The notes beneath the pieces are model-generated. The model saw only the letters and a list, made by a program, of their open reading frames with translations. It did not search any database and had not been told where the DNA came from. A program made the position numbers and the translations under genes. DNA of 64,000 nucleotides from Paenibacillus sp. Soil787 (GTDB lineage: Bacteria; Bacillota; Bacilli; Paenibacillales; NBRC-103111): contig NZ_LMSP01000001.1 in assembly GCF_001429545.1 (NCBI RefSeq), positions 891,754 through 955,753 on the forward strand, in the 5' to 3' direction. This document shows positions 55,985 through 64,000 of the stretch, piece after piece (position 1 is the first letter of the stretch; every line of letters begins with the position of its first letter).

Positions 55985-55992
55985 AACTTTCT

Positions 55993-58668
55993 TCAAGAAA
56001 TCAGCTTCGTCCGCTTCGCCTTCTCCGCAACTCTCTGGGTATAGCCGCTGAGCGGCTTTTTCAGCGCTAGAGCAATGACGTAGCAAATCGCAATGAACAA
56101 GCAAAGGAAGAACACATCTCTAAGCACCACAGAGAGCAGCATACCGCCAACCGCCTCCCGCATGATACCTACCGCATAAGTGAACGGTACGAGCGGGTTA
56201 AGCTTTTGGAAAAAAGGCGATGCTGTGCTAACCGGAAAAGTACCCCCGGAGCTGGAAAACTGAAGCACAAGGAAGATGATTGCAATGCCTTTGCCTATGT
56301 TTCCGAATACGGAGACCAATGTGTACGTGATGGTGATGAACACTTTGCTGATAAGAATCGCAAACAGAATGAACCAAAACTTATCCACAACATATGTACC
56401 CAAGAGGTACATATCACCGAGCGTGACGATGATGGCTTGGAGACATCCAACCGTCAGGAAGATGAGCATGCGTCCAAAGTAGATATGGTGCGTCTTCAGC
56501 AAGCCGTCCGGGTTATCCACATCCACTCTCATCATCGAAACAAGCAGCATGGCGCCTACCCACAGGGATAGCGTTGTATAAAAGGGCGACATGGCCGACC
56601 CATAATTCGGAATAGGAAAACGCCTATCCTCTTTAATTAGTACAGGATTCGCGAGGAAATCGCTTTGCTTCTGAATATCATTTTGCAGCAGTCGCAGAAT
56701 TTCTTCGATACTGCCCCCGCCTTCTACCTTACGGATTTGATCCGCAGCCTTGCGGACAGCCACCTCAAATGCTGGCAGATCGTTACGTACAAGGTTGGCC
56801 GCTAAATGAACGGCACTCTCGACCTCCGGAAATTTCGTCTGGTACAGATCGGATAATTTACGGATTTCATCCTCAGCCGCCGGCAAATCATTGCGCACAA
56901 AGTCTGCTGCCTCATGCAGCTTTTGCTCGACTTTAGGAAGATCATTACGAACGAACGGCGCGGCTTCATTAATTGCGTTGGTGAACTCGTTCATTTTGGT
57001 CTGAAGGGTTGTTGACGCATCATGCACCTTCGCACGAATAGTCGGCAAATCCTTTTGCAGCATATCAAGCTGAGCTTGCGCGAAATGAATGCCGCTCTGC
57101 GCATCCACTAAGATCTCTTTGATATTCGGCAGCTGGGACTGCAGTGTCTGCAGTACAGCAGCTGAGTTTTGGGCGGTAGACTTCAATTGACCCAGTGCTT
57201 TAGTGATGTTCGGAACAATTTCTGAATCGTAACGCGACAAGATATTGCCTATTGTGCTGCTCGCCTCTTTGGACAATGTATTCAAATTATCCACAAGGTC
57301 TTTCGCCGGCTTTTCCCCGCGCTGAATGGCCGATTGGATCTTACTTAACGTTTGAAGTTGGTTATTGAACTTGGATTTGACACTGTTCAAACGGTCTATG
57401 GAATCGGAAAGCAGACCATTCGGTAAGTATGTGTTCAATCGCGTAAACAGATCGACTGTCCGGTCGATGACCGTCACGCCCGCAGTCAGGCGATCCGTGA
57501 TCAGACCTATAGCAGCCAAAGCTTTCTGCGGGTCAAGATTAGCATCTTGGAGCAAACCAGTAAGCTGAGTTACAGCATCCGCTGTCTGCTGAAGCAAGAT
57601 CAAATTCTGCTTCACGATGGGGATAAGCGCTTGGAACGCCGCATCATTATTTTGCAGAAAGTTGGCCAATTGGGTTGCAAAAGCACCACCTTGCGCAGCA
57701 ATGGCCTCCACTTTAGGCAGGGCGTTTAACGCAGCGGTAACAATTTCGTCCGCCTTGCGTGATTTATCAATCGCCGTGTTTAGAGCCTCTTCGACCTTGC
57801 CGAAGTTCTGATCCAGCTCTGCGATACGGTCAGCGGCACGTTGGATCTCCGGCAGCTTCTGTTGAATGACCAACACCTCTTGTGCAGCCGCTTCAATCTT
57901 TGGCCAACGCTCTTCTATCTTTAGAACTGTATCTCCGGCCCGATCTATTTCGGGAATCCGTTTCTCGAGCTCAACGATTTTCTGCCCCTTCTCCTTGATT
58001 TCGGGCAGCTTCTGCTCGATCTCAAGCGCTTTGTCACCCATAGCCGTAATTTCCGGCAAGCGCTTTTCCAACTCAAAGATCCTTGACTCCATATTCCGAA
58101 TGGTTGGTAACTCTTTCTCCAAATCAATACCGAGCTCTTTCATTCGCGTCAAAATAGACGTGCTCACCGTTTTAATAAAATTTTCGCTGATTTGCGCAGT
58201 CACATTGGAAGCGCCTTTGCTCGTAATTTTAGGTGCAACCGCATTGATTTTCTCATTTACCGTATATAAAATCTCCGGCTTTTCCATCGATCCATCCACA
58301 ATACTCGTTATTTTTCGCGAAAAATCGTCCGGAATGATCAAACTTGCGTAATAATCCCCTCGCTCAACACCGTCCAGAGCCTCCTGCTCGTTCACAAATG
58401 TCCAACCCAAGGAATGATTATTTTTCAAATTATCCACAACTTCATTACCGATATTAATAGCTTTCTCTTGGACAACGGCCCCCTGGTCTTTGCTTGTTAC
58501 AGCAATTTTGATACCAGACGTATTCGCATAGGGATCCCACATGGCCTCTAGATTAATCCAGGCATACACGGACGGTAAAATAGCTAGTGCAATCATAAGA
58601 AAAAGACCTGTGGGCACTTTCCACAAGTTCCTAAGATCCGTTAAATAAATGCTCAAAATTTTCTTCAT
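55993..58668 (-). CDS. YhgE/Pip-domain membrane protein
   Basis: Protein of 891 residues. N-terminal helix (GLFLMIALAILPSVYAWINL), an ~600-residue extracellular part, and a C-terminal ABC-2-like membrane domain (~700-880; five to six helices). Pip proteins act as phage receptors, and related proteins take part in secretion. Residues 184-302 are seven 17-residue repeats of the type EKRLPEIxxxGDKALEI. Residues ~590-700 repeat AAxFVRNDLPxxE. GGAGG-like site before the ATG. A poly-C tract and DnaA boxes lie upstream. Confidence 0.85.
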   Translation of the reverse strand: MKKILSIYLTDLRNLWKVPTGLFLMIALAILPSVYAWINLEAMWDPYANTSGIKIAVTSKDQGAVVQEKAINIGNEVVDNLKNNHSLGWTFVNEQEALDGVERGDYYASLIIPDDFSRKITSIVDGSMEKPEILYTVNEKINAVAPKITSKGASNVTAQISENFIKTVSTSILTRMKELGIDLEKELPTIRNMESRIFELEKRLPEITAMGDKALEIEQKLPEIKEKGQKIVELEKRIPEIDRAGDTVLKIEERWPKIEAAAQEVLVIQQKLPEIQRAADRIAELDQNFGKVEEALNTAIDKSRKADEIVTAALNALPKVEAIAAQGGAFATQLANFLQNNDAAFQALIPIVKQNLILLQQTADAVTQLTGLLQDANLDPQKALAAIGLITDRLTAGVTVIDRTVDLFTRLNTYLPNGLLSDSIDRLNSVKSKFNNQLQTLSKIQSAIQRGEKPAKDLVDNLNTLSKEASSTIGNILSRYDSEIVPNITKALGQLKSTAQNSAAVLQTLQSQLPNIKEILVDAQSGIHFAQAQLDMLQKDLPTIRAKVHDASTTLQTKMNEFTNAINEAAPFVRNDLPKVEQKLHEAADFVRNDLPAAEDEIRKLSDLYQTKFPEVESAVHLAANLVRNDLPAFEVAVRKAADQIRKVEGGGSIEEILRLLQNDIQKQSDFLANPVLIKEDRRFPIPNYGSAMSPFYTTLSLWVGAMLLVSMMRVDVDNPDGLLKTHHIYFGRMLIFLTVGCLQAIIVTLGDMYLLGTYVVDKFWFILFAILISKVFITITYTLVSVFGNIGKGIAIIFLVLQFSSSGGTFPVSTASPFFQKLNPLVPFTYAVGIMREAVGGMLLSVVLRDVFFLCLFIAICYVIALALKKPLSGYTQRVAEKAKRTKLIS
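57763..58119 (-). repeat. 51-bp (17-residue) coding repeats in the YhgE/Pip gene
   Basis: Seven in-frame units aligned on E(K/Q)(R/K)(L/I)PEI with a Gly/Ala at position 11. The DNA is diverged, so this is an old repeat, unlike the fresh one in adaB. Confidence 0.8.
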
Positions 58669-58740
58669 AATACCTCCACAGCTTTCAACGATATGGTTAA
58701 TATTACCTTCTACCTAAGTTACCATACACCTATTTGCCCT

Positions 58741-58758
58741 CCCCCCCCCCCCCCCCCC
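58741..58758. repeat. Poly-C tract of 18 bases
   Basis: Uninterrupted C18 between CCCT and AATGG, about 70 bp upstream of the YhgE/Pip start. Length may be an assembly estimate. Confidence 0.9.
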
Positions 58759-58807
58759 AATGGATCCATCTAAAGGAGTTCTTCTCCGCGTTAGAAAACG
58801 TCATGGT

Positions 58808-58908
58808 TGTGGATAAGTTGTCCTGTGGATATGTGTATAAATTGTCCGATTTATTATACACAGTCTGCTCTGTGGACATGTTGATATTGTGGGTAACTTT
58901 GTGGATAA
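58808..58908. promoter_or_regulatory. Cluster of seven DnaA-box-like sites
   Basis: Sites (mostly minus strand): TGTGGATAA 58808 and 58900 (perfect), TGTGTATAA 58832 (perfect by TTATNCACA), TTATACACA 58854 (plus strand), and near-matches TGTGGATAT 58824, TGTGGACAT 58871 and TGTGGGTAA 58888. No dnaA or dnaN nearby, so more like a DnaA titration or control cluster than the origin. Confidence 0.8.
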
Positions 58909-59252
58909 GTTCTAATGGATCAGTATAGAGTCGTAAAAAGAGGGACAAGGAACAGAGGTCAAAGAACAGAGATCAGAGCACAGGTTGAAAGGTGAGGGTG
59001 GAAGAAGCAGATTCCCGTTGGAGAGAGCTATTTTAAATCGATGAAAAGAGGGAGGATAAGTGCGGAAGCATCATCAATGTTAGTTATTCCTACATTGAAA
59101 TTTACAAAATCACAATTTCAATGCCTTTTTTATTAAAATACACAATTATCCTGACATTAAATTGACTCATTTTACATTTCAGACCTATAATTCACTTAAC
59201 AAAGTCATTTAAATGTTATATTAACTAACACACAAATTAGAGGTGCAGTGGC

Positions 59253-60524
59253 ATGGAACCAGATTTGATCATCCAACGTTTCTCTAATCCTCATTTCAGC
59301 ACATTCATGGATATCGGCATTAAAGAGGAAAGGATTGTTTTCCTGAGTGAGCATCAACCTGACTCCTTCAGCGGAGGAAACATCATTGAAGCTCATGGAC
59401 GTGTGCTGCTCCCTGGATTAATAGAACCGCATATCCATTTGGATAAAGCTTTTCTTTTGAATCAAATGAAGGAAGAAGCCCTCACGATACAGCAAGCCAT
59501 GGCATCAACCTTAGAGCTTAAACGGACGTTCACGAAAGAAGATATCGAGACTCGTTCTGTGCAAGTGATTCGACAAGCGATAGCTCACGGCGTTACACAC
59601 ATGCGTTGTCATGTAGAAATTGACCCGATCGTCGAACTCATCGGCCTCGAAGTCATGTTGCAGCTAAAAAAACGTTATCATGATGCCCTTACCTTACAGA
59701 TCGTGGCCTTTCCTCAAGAAGGTATTATTAAGCAGCCAGGTACAGAAGAACTACTGAGAAAAGCCTTACAGCTTGGAGCTGATGTGGTCGGCGGCATTAC
59801 GTATCAAGATCCCAATCTTGAGGAGCATCTAAGCATTATTTTCAAACTAGCCCGTACCTTCAATAAGCCTCTGGATTTACACGTAGATTTCTCCGATGAC
59901 CCGCAGATGCTGGCGATTCTCACGATTATTCGAATGACACACGAGTACGACATGCAAGGGCGTGTAAGCGTTGGCCACCTCACCTCCCTAGGTTCCCTCC
60001 CTTATGAGCAAGCCAAAAAAATCTGCAAGTCAATTGCAGATGCTCATATTCACGTCATGTGTTTGCCGGCGACGGATCTCTATTTGAACGGTCGTGGCGA
60101 TGATCATCGCCCCCGCCGCGGCTTAACTCCTGTCTCCTTGCTATTAGAGCAAGGCGTTAATGTAATCTTTGGGAGCAATAATATTCAAAATCCTTTCACC
60201 CCCTTTGGAACGGCGGATCCTCTGGATACCGGACTGCTTCTCGCACAGACCGCCTATATGGGTTCCAAACAGGATATGGTAACGATTGCCGAAATGGCAA
60301 CAACTCGCGCCGCTGGGGCCCTTCAGATTGATCATTACGGATTGCATGTTGGCTCATACGCTGATCTTGTCTTATGTGATGCCTTTGACCTTCGGAGTGT
60401 TGTCTACGAACGAGCCCCGAGGCTGTACGTATGGAAGAAAGGCAAGCTGGTCGCTACCACTATGAAGCAAACGACCTTTTACCATGAGAATGCGGTTCTT
60501 GATGAACGAAAGGCGGGGTCCTGA
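59253..60524 (+). CDS. Cytosine-deaminase-like amidohydrolase (CodA family)
   Basis: Protein of 423 residues. LLPGLIEPHIHLDKAF (metal His pair), RCHVEIDP, DLHVDFSDDPQ and SVGHLTSLG mark a CodA/AtzC-like amidohydrolase. Where E. coli CodA has GHDDVFDPW, this protein reads GSNNIQNPF (residues 307 on), so the catalytic Asp is Asn310-like and activity is uncertain. First gene of the operon; overlaps the PucR gene by 1 bp. Likely acts on a nitrogen heterocycle or its amide. Confidence 0.8.
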   Translation: MEPDLIIQRFSNPHFSTFMDIGIKEERIVFLSEHQPDSFSGGNIIEAHGRVLLPGLIEPHIHLDKAFLLNQMKEEALTIQQAMASTLELKRTFTKEDIETRSVQVIRQAIAHGVTHMRCHVEIDPIVELIGLEVMLQLKKRYHDALTLQIVAFPQEGIIKQPGTEELLRKALQLGADVVGGITYQDPNLEEHLSIIFKLARTFNKPLDLHVDFSDDPQMLAILTIIRMTHEYDMQGRVSVGHLTSLGSLPYEQAKKICKSIADAHIHVMCLPATDLYLNGRGDDHRPRRGLTPVSLLLEQGVNVIFGSNNIQNPFTPFGTADPLDTGLLLAQTAYMGSKQDMVTIAEMATTRAAGALQIDHYGLHVGSYADLVLCDAFDLRSVVYERAPRLYVWKKGKLVATTMKQTTFYHENAVLDERKAGS

Positions 60525-62116
60525 TGCATCTGACTGTTGAAGAAGCGCTAACGATTTACCCGTTATCTCATGCGAAGCTGGTGGCTGGACAGAAAGGCGT
60601 ATCCCGCATTTTAAGATCCGTCAATGTGATGGATGCTCCCGATGCCGGCGATTGGGTCAAGTCCGGTGAGATGCTGTTTACCACCGCCTTCGCCATGAAA
60701 GACCACCTGGAAGTAGCTTTAACGTTACTACGCATGTTAAACGAACGCGGCGGTGCAGGCCTAGGCATCAAAGTAGGCCGCTATTGGTCTCAAATTCCAC
60801 AGGAATTATTCGATGAAGCAAATCGATTAGATATCCCCATTCTTGAGCTTCCGTATGAATTCACCTTTTCCGATCAGATGGACGCTCTCTTCAACGCCGA
60901 ACACACCAAAACGACCAAAAAACTGCAAACCATTCTGGAAAAACAAAAACAACTCATGCAGTTTGCACTGCGACATAAGGAATCGTCGGATATTTTCCAT
61001 ATGATTTCGGGGATTTTGGGGCAGCCCATTGCCGTGTTCGGGCATAGTGGAAATGTTCTATTTCATAATACCTCGTGGGCGGAAGACATCCTGCTGCATC
61101 AGTGGCCATGGCACAAAAACGTGCAATGGGAAGGCTTCGGAGATACGCGGTGTTTTCGCATTCCTTTGATGGACCCTCAGGGCTGCACGGGCTTTTTCAA
61201 AGTGTATCTGAATTCTCCGCTCACGCTCAAAGAAGAAGAAGCCTTATTTTACCAAGCGGCCGAAATATTAACGTATCATCTTGGTTTGGATATTCAACAA
61301 GGCAAAGACCCTTCTCGACAGCATGCGCTTAGCCAGGTTTTTACGGACTTCTTCGGAAGAGAGCTCTCCTTTCATGATTTTATGAAAAGCTGCAAGATCT
61401 ATCACCTAAGCGTGCTTTCCGCCACTTATCAGTGTGTGTTTACAACCGTCGCGCCTGAGCATCCGAATGTCAAAAGACTGTTGAATGAAGTGCGTCAGGA
61501 GCTCATTTATCACCCCATCATGCAGCATTATGAGTCAGAACACCTCTATATCGCCGATGGATTGCTTTCGATCTTCGCTTTACCGGAGGAACAGTTGTTC
61601 CATAAGAAAGAATTTATCGCTGCCCTTACATCCTGCCTATCTAATTTGACAACAAGAACTTCCGCTTCTAACTTGAATTGCTGGGTTAGTCGAGCCAAGG
61701 CTCATCCGGAGCTGGTGTACGACGCCTATAACGAGTGTTTGGAAACTAGCCGTGCGGCCCACAGGCTGCGCATGAACCAAACCGTTTTGCATCATGAATC
61801 TATCGAGCTTTTCTCATTGTTCCAGCACCTTTCTAAGGAAGCGATGCGCAGCTACTACAATTACGTTCTGGAGCCCATCTTCGGCAATAACAAACATATT
61901 GATCAAGAGCTGGCATTAACGCTCGAGGTGTACCTCGAATATGACGGTTCCATCAATGAAACGAGCCGACTTTTATTCATTCATCGCAATACAGTTTCTT
62001 ATCGACTTGAGAAAATCGCTGACATCCTGCAGATGGATTTCAAAAAAATGAGTGACGTATTGCGCTTAAAGCTGGCCTTTCTTTTCCGAAACTATTTACA
62101 AACTAGCAAGCATTAG
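60524..62116 (+). CDS. PucR-family transcriptional regulator
   Basis: Protein of 530 residues. N-terminal PucR ligand domain (LTVEEALTIYPLSHAKLVAG, GDWVKSGEMLFTTAFAMKDH), a GAF-like middle, and a C-terminal HTH_30 (SINETSRLLFIHRNTVSYRL EKIADIL). PucR-type proteins activate purine and related catabolism. Start overlaps the previous stop (TGATG), so translation is coupled; likely senses the substrate of the flanking amidohydrolases. Confidence 0.88.
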   Translation: MHLTVEEALTIYPLSHAKLVAGQKGVSRILRSVNVMDAPDAGDWVKSGEMLFTTAFAMKDHLEVALTLLRMLNERGGAGLGIKVGRYWSQIPQELFDEANRLDIPILELPYEFTFSDQMDALFNAEHTKTTKKLQTILEKQKQLMQFALRHKESSDIFHMISGILGQPIAVFGHSGNVLFHNTSWAEDILLHQWPWHKNVQWEGFGDTRCFRIPLMDPQGCTGFFKVYLNSPLTLKEEEALFYQAAEILTYHLGLDIQQGKDPSRQHALSQVFTDFFGRELSFHDFMKSCKIYHLSVLSATYQCVFTTVAPEHPNVKRLLNEVRQELIYHPIMQHYESEHLYIADGLLSIFALPEEQLFHKKEFIAALTSCLSNLTTRTSASNLNCWVSRAKAHPELVYDAYNECLETSRAAHRLRMNQTVLHHESIELFSLFQHLSKEAMRSYYNYVLEPIFGNNKHIDQELALTLEVYLEYDGSINETSRLLFIHRNTVSYRLEKIADILQMDFKKMSDVLRLKLAFLFRNYLQTSKH

Positions 62117-62150
62117 CAGCATTGGAAATTAAGATGAAAGGAGCAGTTTC

Positions 62151-63314
62151 ATGGGACAGTGGTTAAGTAACGTTCAAGTTAACGGCGGCCTGCACGACAT
62201 CTATTTGGATCAAGGCGTCATTGCCCAAATCGTACCTCAGGCGAGTGATCGGGAGAGGATGACTTGGGATGCACAAGGGATGCTGATGCTGCCTACTTTT
62301 AAAGATTATCATGTGCATTTGGATAAAGCTTTCCCGGATCGAGAGTGGGTTTCACGACGAAAGGTCGATTCATTATTCAAACAGTTTCAAATGGAAAAGG
62401 ATCTGCTAGCGCCTATGAAAAGCGGACAGAAGGAGCGTGCACGAGCGATTTTACAGCAAATGTTGGCCTTCGGAACTACACGACTTCGCGTCCACGCCGA
62501 CATCGATCCCGAGATTGGACTGACGCACTTGGAGATGGTTCAGGGGTTGAAAGAGGAGTTCAAAGGCACGCTGGACATCGAAATCGTCGCTTTCCCTCAG
62601 CAAGGATTAATCCGTTCACAGTCGGTTAGCCTCATCAAGCAAGCACTTCAAGAAGGAGCTTCTATCGTCGGGGGTGTTGACCCCGCAGGCGTTGACCGGG
62701 ATATAGAAGCCTGTTTGAGTGCGATATTCGAGCTAAGTGTTGCTCATGACGCAGAGGTCGATATTCACTTGCACGATCCTGGGCATCTGGGATTATTCAC
62801 CCTAGAGCGAATTATGGACTACACCGAGCAAAGCGGCAAAAACGGCAAAGTCACTATCAGTCACGCTTATTGCCTAGGCCAAGTGTCAGAAGCTGAATCT
62901 TTGGCTATTGCAGAACGGCTAGCCATGTTGGACATTGCTATTGTCACAAGCGTTCCCATTGACTCAGCTATGCCTCGCGTAACGCTGTTAACCTCGCAAG
63001 GTGTGAGAGTCTACTTCGGCTCCGACCATACCGGTTTGGACGCTTGGACACCCTTCGGATTCACCGATCAGCTTGCGAGAGGCCGAAGAATGGCGGACAT
63101 GAACCGCTGGAATGACGATGAACGACTGCGATCCGTTTACCCTTACTTAGGTTCCACAGCAGCTGCTTTCCAGATTGGGGACACTGCAGATTTCATATTG
63201 CTTGATGCGATAAATGCTGAGCATGCGGTAGCTGCCGCCCCTCCGCGTGAGATCGTCAGCGTTCGAGGCGTGCCAGTCGCAGGGAAACAATTGCAGAGCG
63301 CTTGGAAGATTTAA
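62151..63314 (+). CDS. Second cytosine-deaminase-like amidohydrolase
   Basis: Protein of 387 residues. FKDYHVHLDKAF, RLRVHADIDPEIGLTH, DIHLHDPGHLG, TISHAYCLG and FGSDHTGLDAWTPFG. Unlike its paralogue at 59253, it keeps the Asp at the CodA GHDD position (Asp292). The two may act in sequence on one pathway or on different compounds. AAGGAGCAG precedes the ATG. Confidence 0.83.
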   Translation: MGQWLSNVQVNGGLHDIYLDQGVIAQIVPQASDRERMTWDAQGMLMLPTFKDYHVHLDKAFPDREWVSRRKVDSLFKQFQMEKDLLAPMKSGQKERARAILQQMLAFGTTRLRVHADIDPEIGLTHLEMVQGLKEEFKGTLDIEIVAFPQQGLIRSQSVSLIKQALQEGASIVGGVDPAGVDRDIEACLSAIFELSVAHDAEVDIHLHDPGHLGLFTLERIMDYTEQSGKNGKVTISHAYCLGQVSEAESLAIAERLAMLDIAIVTSVPIDSAMPRVTLLTSQGVRVYFGSDHTGLDAWTPFGFTDQLARGRRMADMNRWNDDERLRSVYPYLGSTAAAFQIGDTADFILLDAINAEHAVAAAPPREIVSVRGVPVAGKQLQSAWKI

Positions 63315-63351
63315 AAGGGAACGATAACCGAAAGAGAATGGGGAGATTTCA

Positions 63352-64000
63352 ATGAAATTACTGGGGACAACAAAGGTTAACACGGCCGCCATTGCCATGG
63401 TCATCCTTCTCACAGCTTGCGGAACGAACAATTCAGCAACAAGTACAAATGCTGGTTCAACAGCAACAACAGGAGGAACAGAATCAACGTCAACAGCCAA
63501 ACCAACAGGGACAACAGATGGAACAGCATCAACTTCAACAGCCAAACCAACATCAACAACAGATGGAAATACTCCGACATCTAAGCAACCGGATAAAGTT
63601 ACTCAGGCGATGAGTTGGTTTGCACAACCAGAGATGGGCGGACACTACGCCGCGCAAGTCGCCCATTTTTATGAGAAAGCGGGCCTAGACGTCACCTTGC
63701 AGCAAGGCGGGCCACAAGTATCCAACATTCAGCTAGTCGCATCAGGCAAGGTACAATTCGCCATGGCTAACGCCGACGAAGTCGTACTCGCGCGCAAAGA
63801 AGGCATCCCCGTTAAAGTGATCTACGCGAACTTGCAGACAAATCCGCAAAACCTGATCTACCACAAAGACTCCGGCATTAAGAAAATCGAAGACTTGAAC
63901 GGGCGCAAGGTGTACACAGCTGTAGGCTTCCCCTTCTGGCAATACATCAGCTACAAATATAAACTCGATAAAGTCCAAGTTCAAAATTACACCGGCTCCC
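63352..64000 (+). CDS. NMT1/THI5-like ABC substrate-binding lipoprotein (cut by window end)
   Basis: Runs off the window after 216 codons. Lipobox LLTACG gives membrane anchoring. A Thr/Ser-rich linker with two STAKPT(G/S)TTDG repeats precedes the fold: AMSWFAQPEMGGHYAAQVAH, GLDVTLQQGGPQVSNIQLVA, FAMANADEVVLARKEGIPVK. It matches the THI5/SsuA-like binding proteins that bring pyrimidines, riboflavin precursors or sulfonates. With two CodA-like enzymes and PucR upstream, a pyrimidine-like ligand is probable. The permease and ATPase should follow past the end. Confidence 0.85.
   Translation, partial: MKLLGTTKVNTAAIAMVILLTACGTNNSATSTNAGSTATTGGTESTSTAKPTGTTDGTASTSTAKPTSTTDGNTPTSKQPDKVTQAMSWFAQPEMGGHYAAQVAHFYEKAGLDVTLQQGGPQVSNIQLVASGKVQFAMANADEVVLARKEGIPVKVIYANLQTNPQNLIYHKDSGIKKIEDLNGRKVYTAVGFPFWQYISYKYKLDKVQVQNYTGS

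Noticed and set aside
58808..58908. Chromosomal origin (oriC)
   Set aside because: Box density fits, but no dnaA, dnaN, rpmH or AT-rich unwinding element is next to it.
58734..58928. 64-codon frame starting in the poly-C tract
   Set aside because: Proline run from the homopolymer and DnaA-box sequence; not a gene.

Overview
The window looks like a Paenibacillus-type chromosome (Bacillales, moderate GC). This rests on strong AGGAGG-type ribosome binding sites, YesN/YesM two-component systems beside carbohydrate ABC transporters, a GH10 xylanase with CBM9 and FIMAH-like domains, a UgtP-like glucosyltransferase, a DbpA/YxiN helicase and CcpA-like cre sites. No rRNA, tRNA, CRISPR array or complete insertion sequence was recognised. 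The genus is inferred from protein style, not from a marker gene.

Layout. 1-2.9 kb: ThuA-like protein, divergent AraC regulator, SPL-type radical SAM protein. 3.1-5.7 kb: alkylation-repair locus (AdaA and a repeat-extended methyltransferase divergent from an AlkA glycosylase). 5.8-8.4 kb: acetyltransferase, a DedA gene interrupted by one in-frame TGA, a Bcr/CflA efflux pump. 8.5-11.2 kb: accessory strip with a nuclease gene, a decayed copy of it, two small genes, hexanucleotide microsatellites and inverted repeats. 11.2-14.8 kb: large secreted multidomain protein. 15-19.7 kb: acetyltransferase remnant, small secreted proteins, kinase-like protein, propeller lipoprotein. 20.1-24.1 kb: HNH protein, xylanase, probable group II intron remnant. 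24.3-29 kb: aminoglycoside-phosphotransferase-fold kinase, then an operon of two membrane proteins, a secreted EndoU-type toxin and its immunity protein. 29.5-35.6 kb: lipoprotein, DapA-family fragment, lactate-dehydrogenase-like enzyme, and a MarR-controlled ferredoxin/SCP2 plus SDR operon. 36-37.2 kb: ankyrin protein. 37.3-44.1 kb: sugar ABC transporter with its histidine kinase and AraC-type response regulator. 44.3-50.7 kb: helicase, DUF3024 protein, SGNH hydrolase, beta-lactamase-fold protein, P-loop kinase, LacI regulator. 50.7-52.6 kb: second, frameshifted nuclease copy followed by a duplicated 288-bp palindrome-rich unit. 52.6-58.7 kb: ArsR-type regulator, glycosyltransferase with PAP2 phosphatase, YhgE/Pip protein. 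58.7-59.2 kb: poly-C tract and a dense DnaA-box cluster. 59.25-64 kb: two cytosine-deaminase-like amidohydrolases, a PucR regulator and an NMT1/THI5-like binding lipoprotein cut by the window end.

How the parts work together. Clear units are the Ada/AlkA repair locus, the toxin-immunity operon, the sugar-transport/two-component operon and the heterocycle-catabolism operon. Most novel are: (1) the EndoU toxin operon with two uncharacterised membrane proteins; (2) PD-(D/E)XK plus winged-helix nuclease genes, two of which carry the same -10/hairpin/T-run leader with compensatory stem changes; (3) seven DnaA-box-like sites in about 100 bp away from dnaA; (4) the duplicated palindrome array. Gene decay is common: a DedA nonsense codon, a nuclease frameshift, a nuclease fragment, a truncated DapA homologue, a GNAT remnant and an intron remnant.
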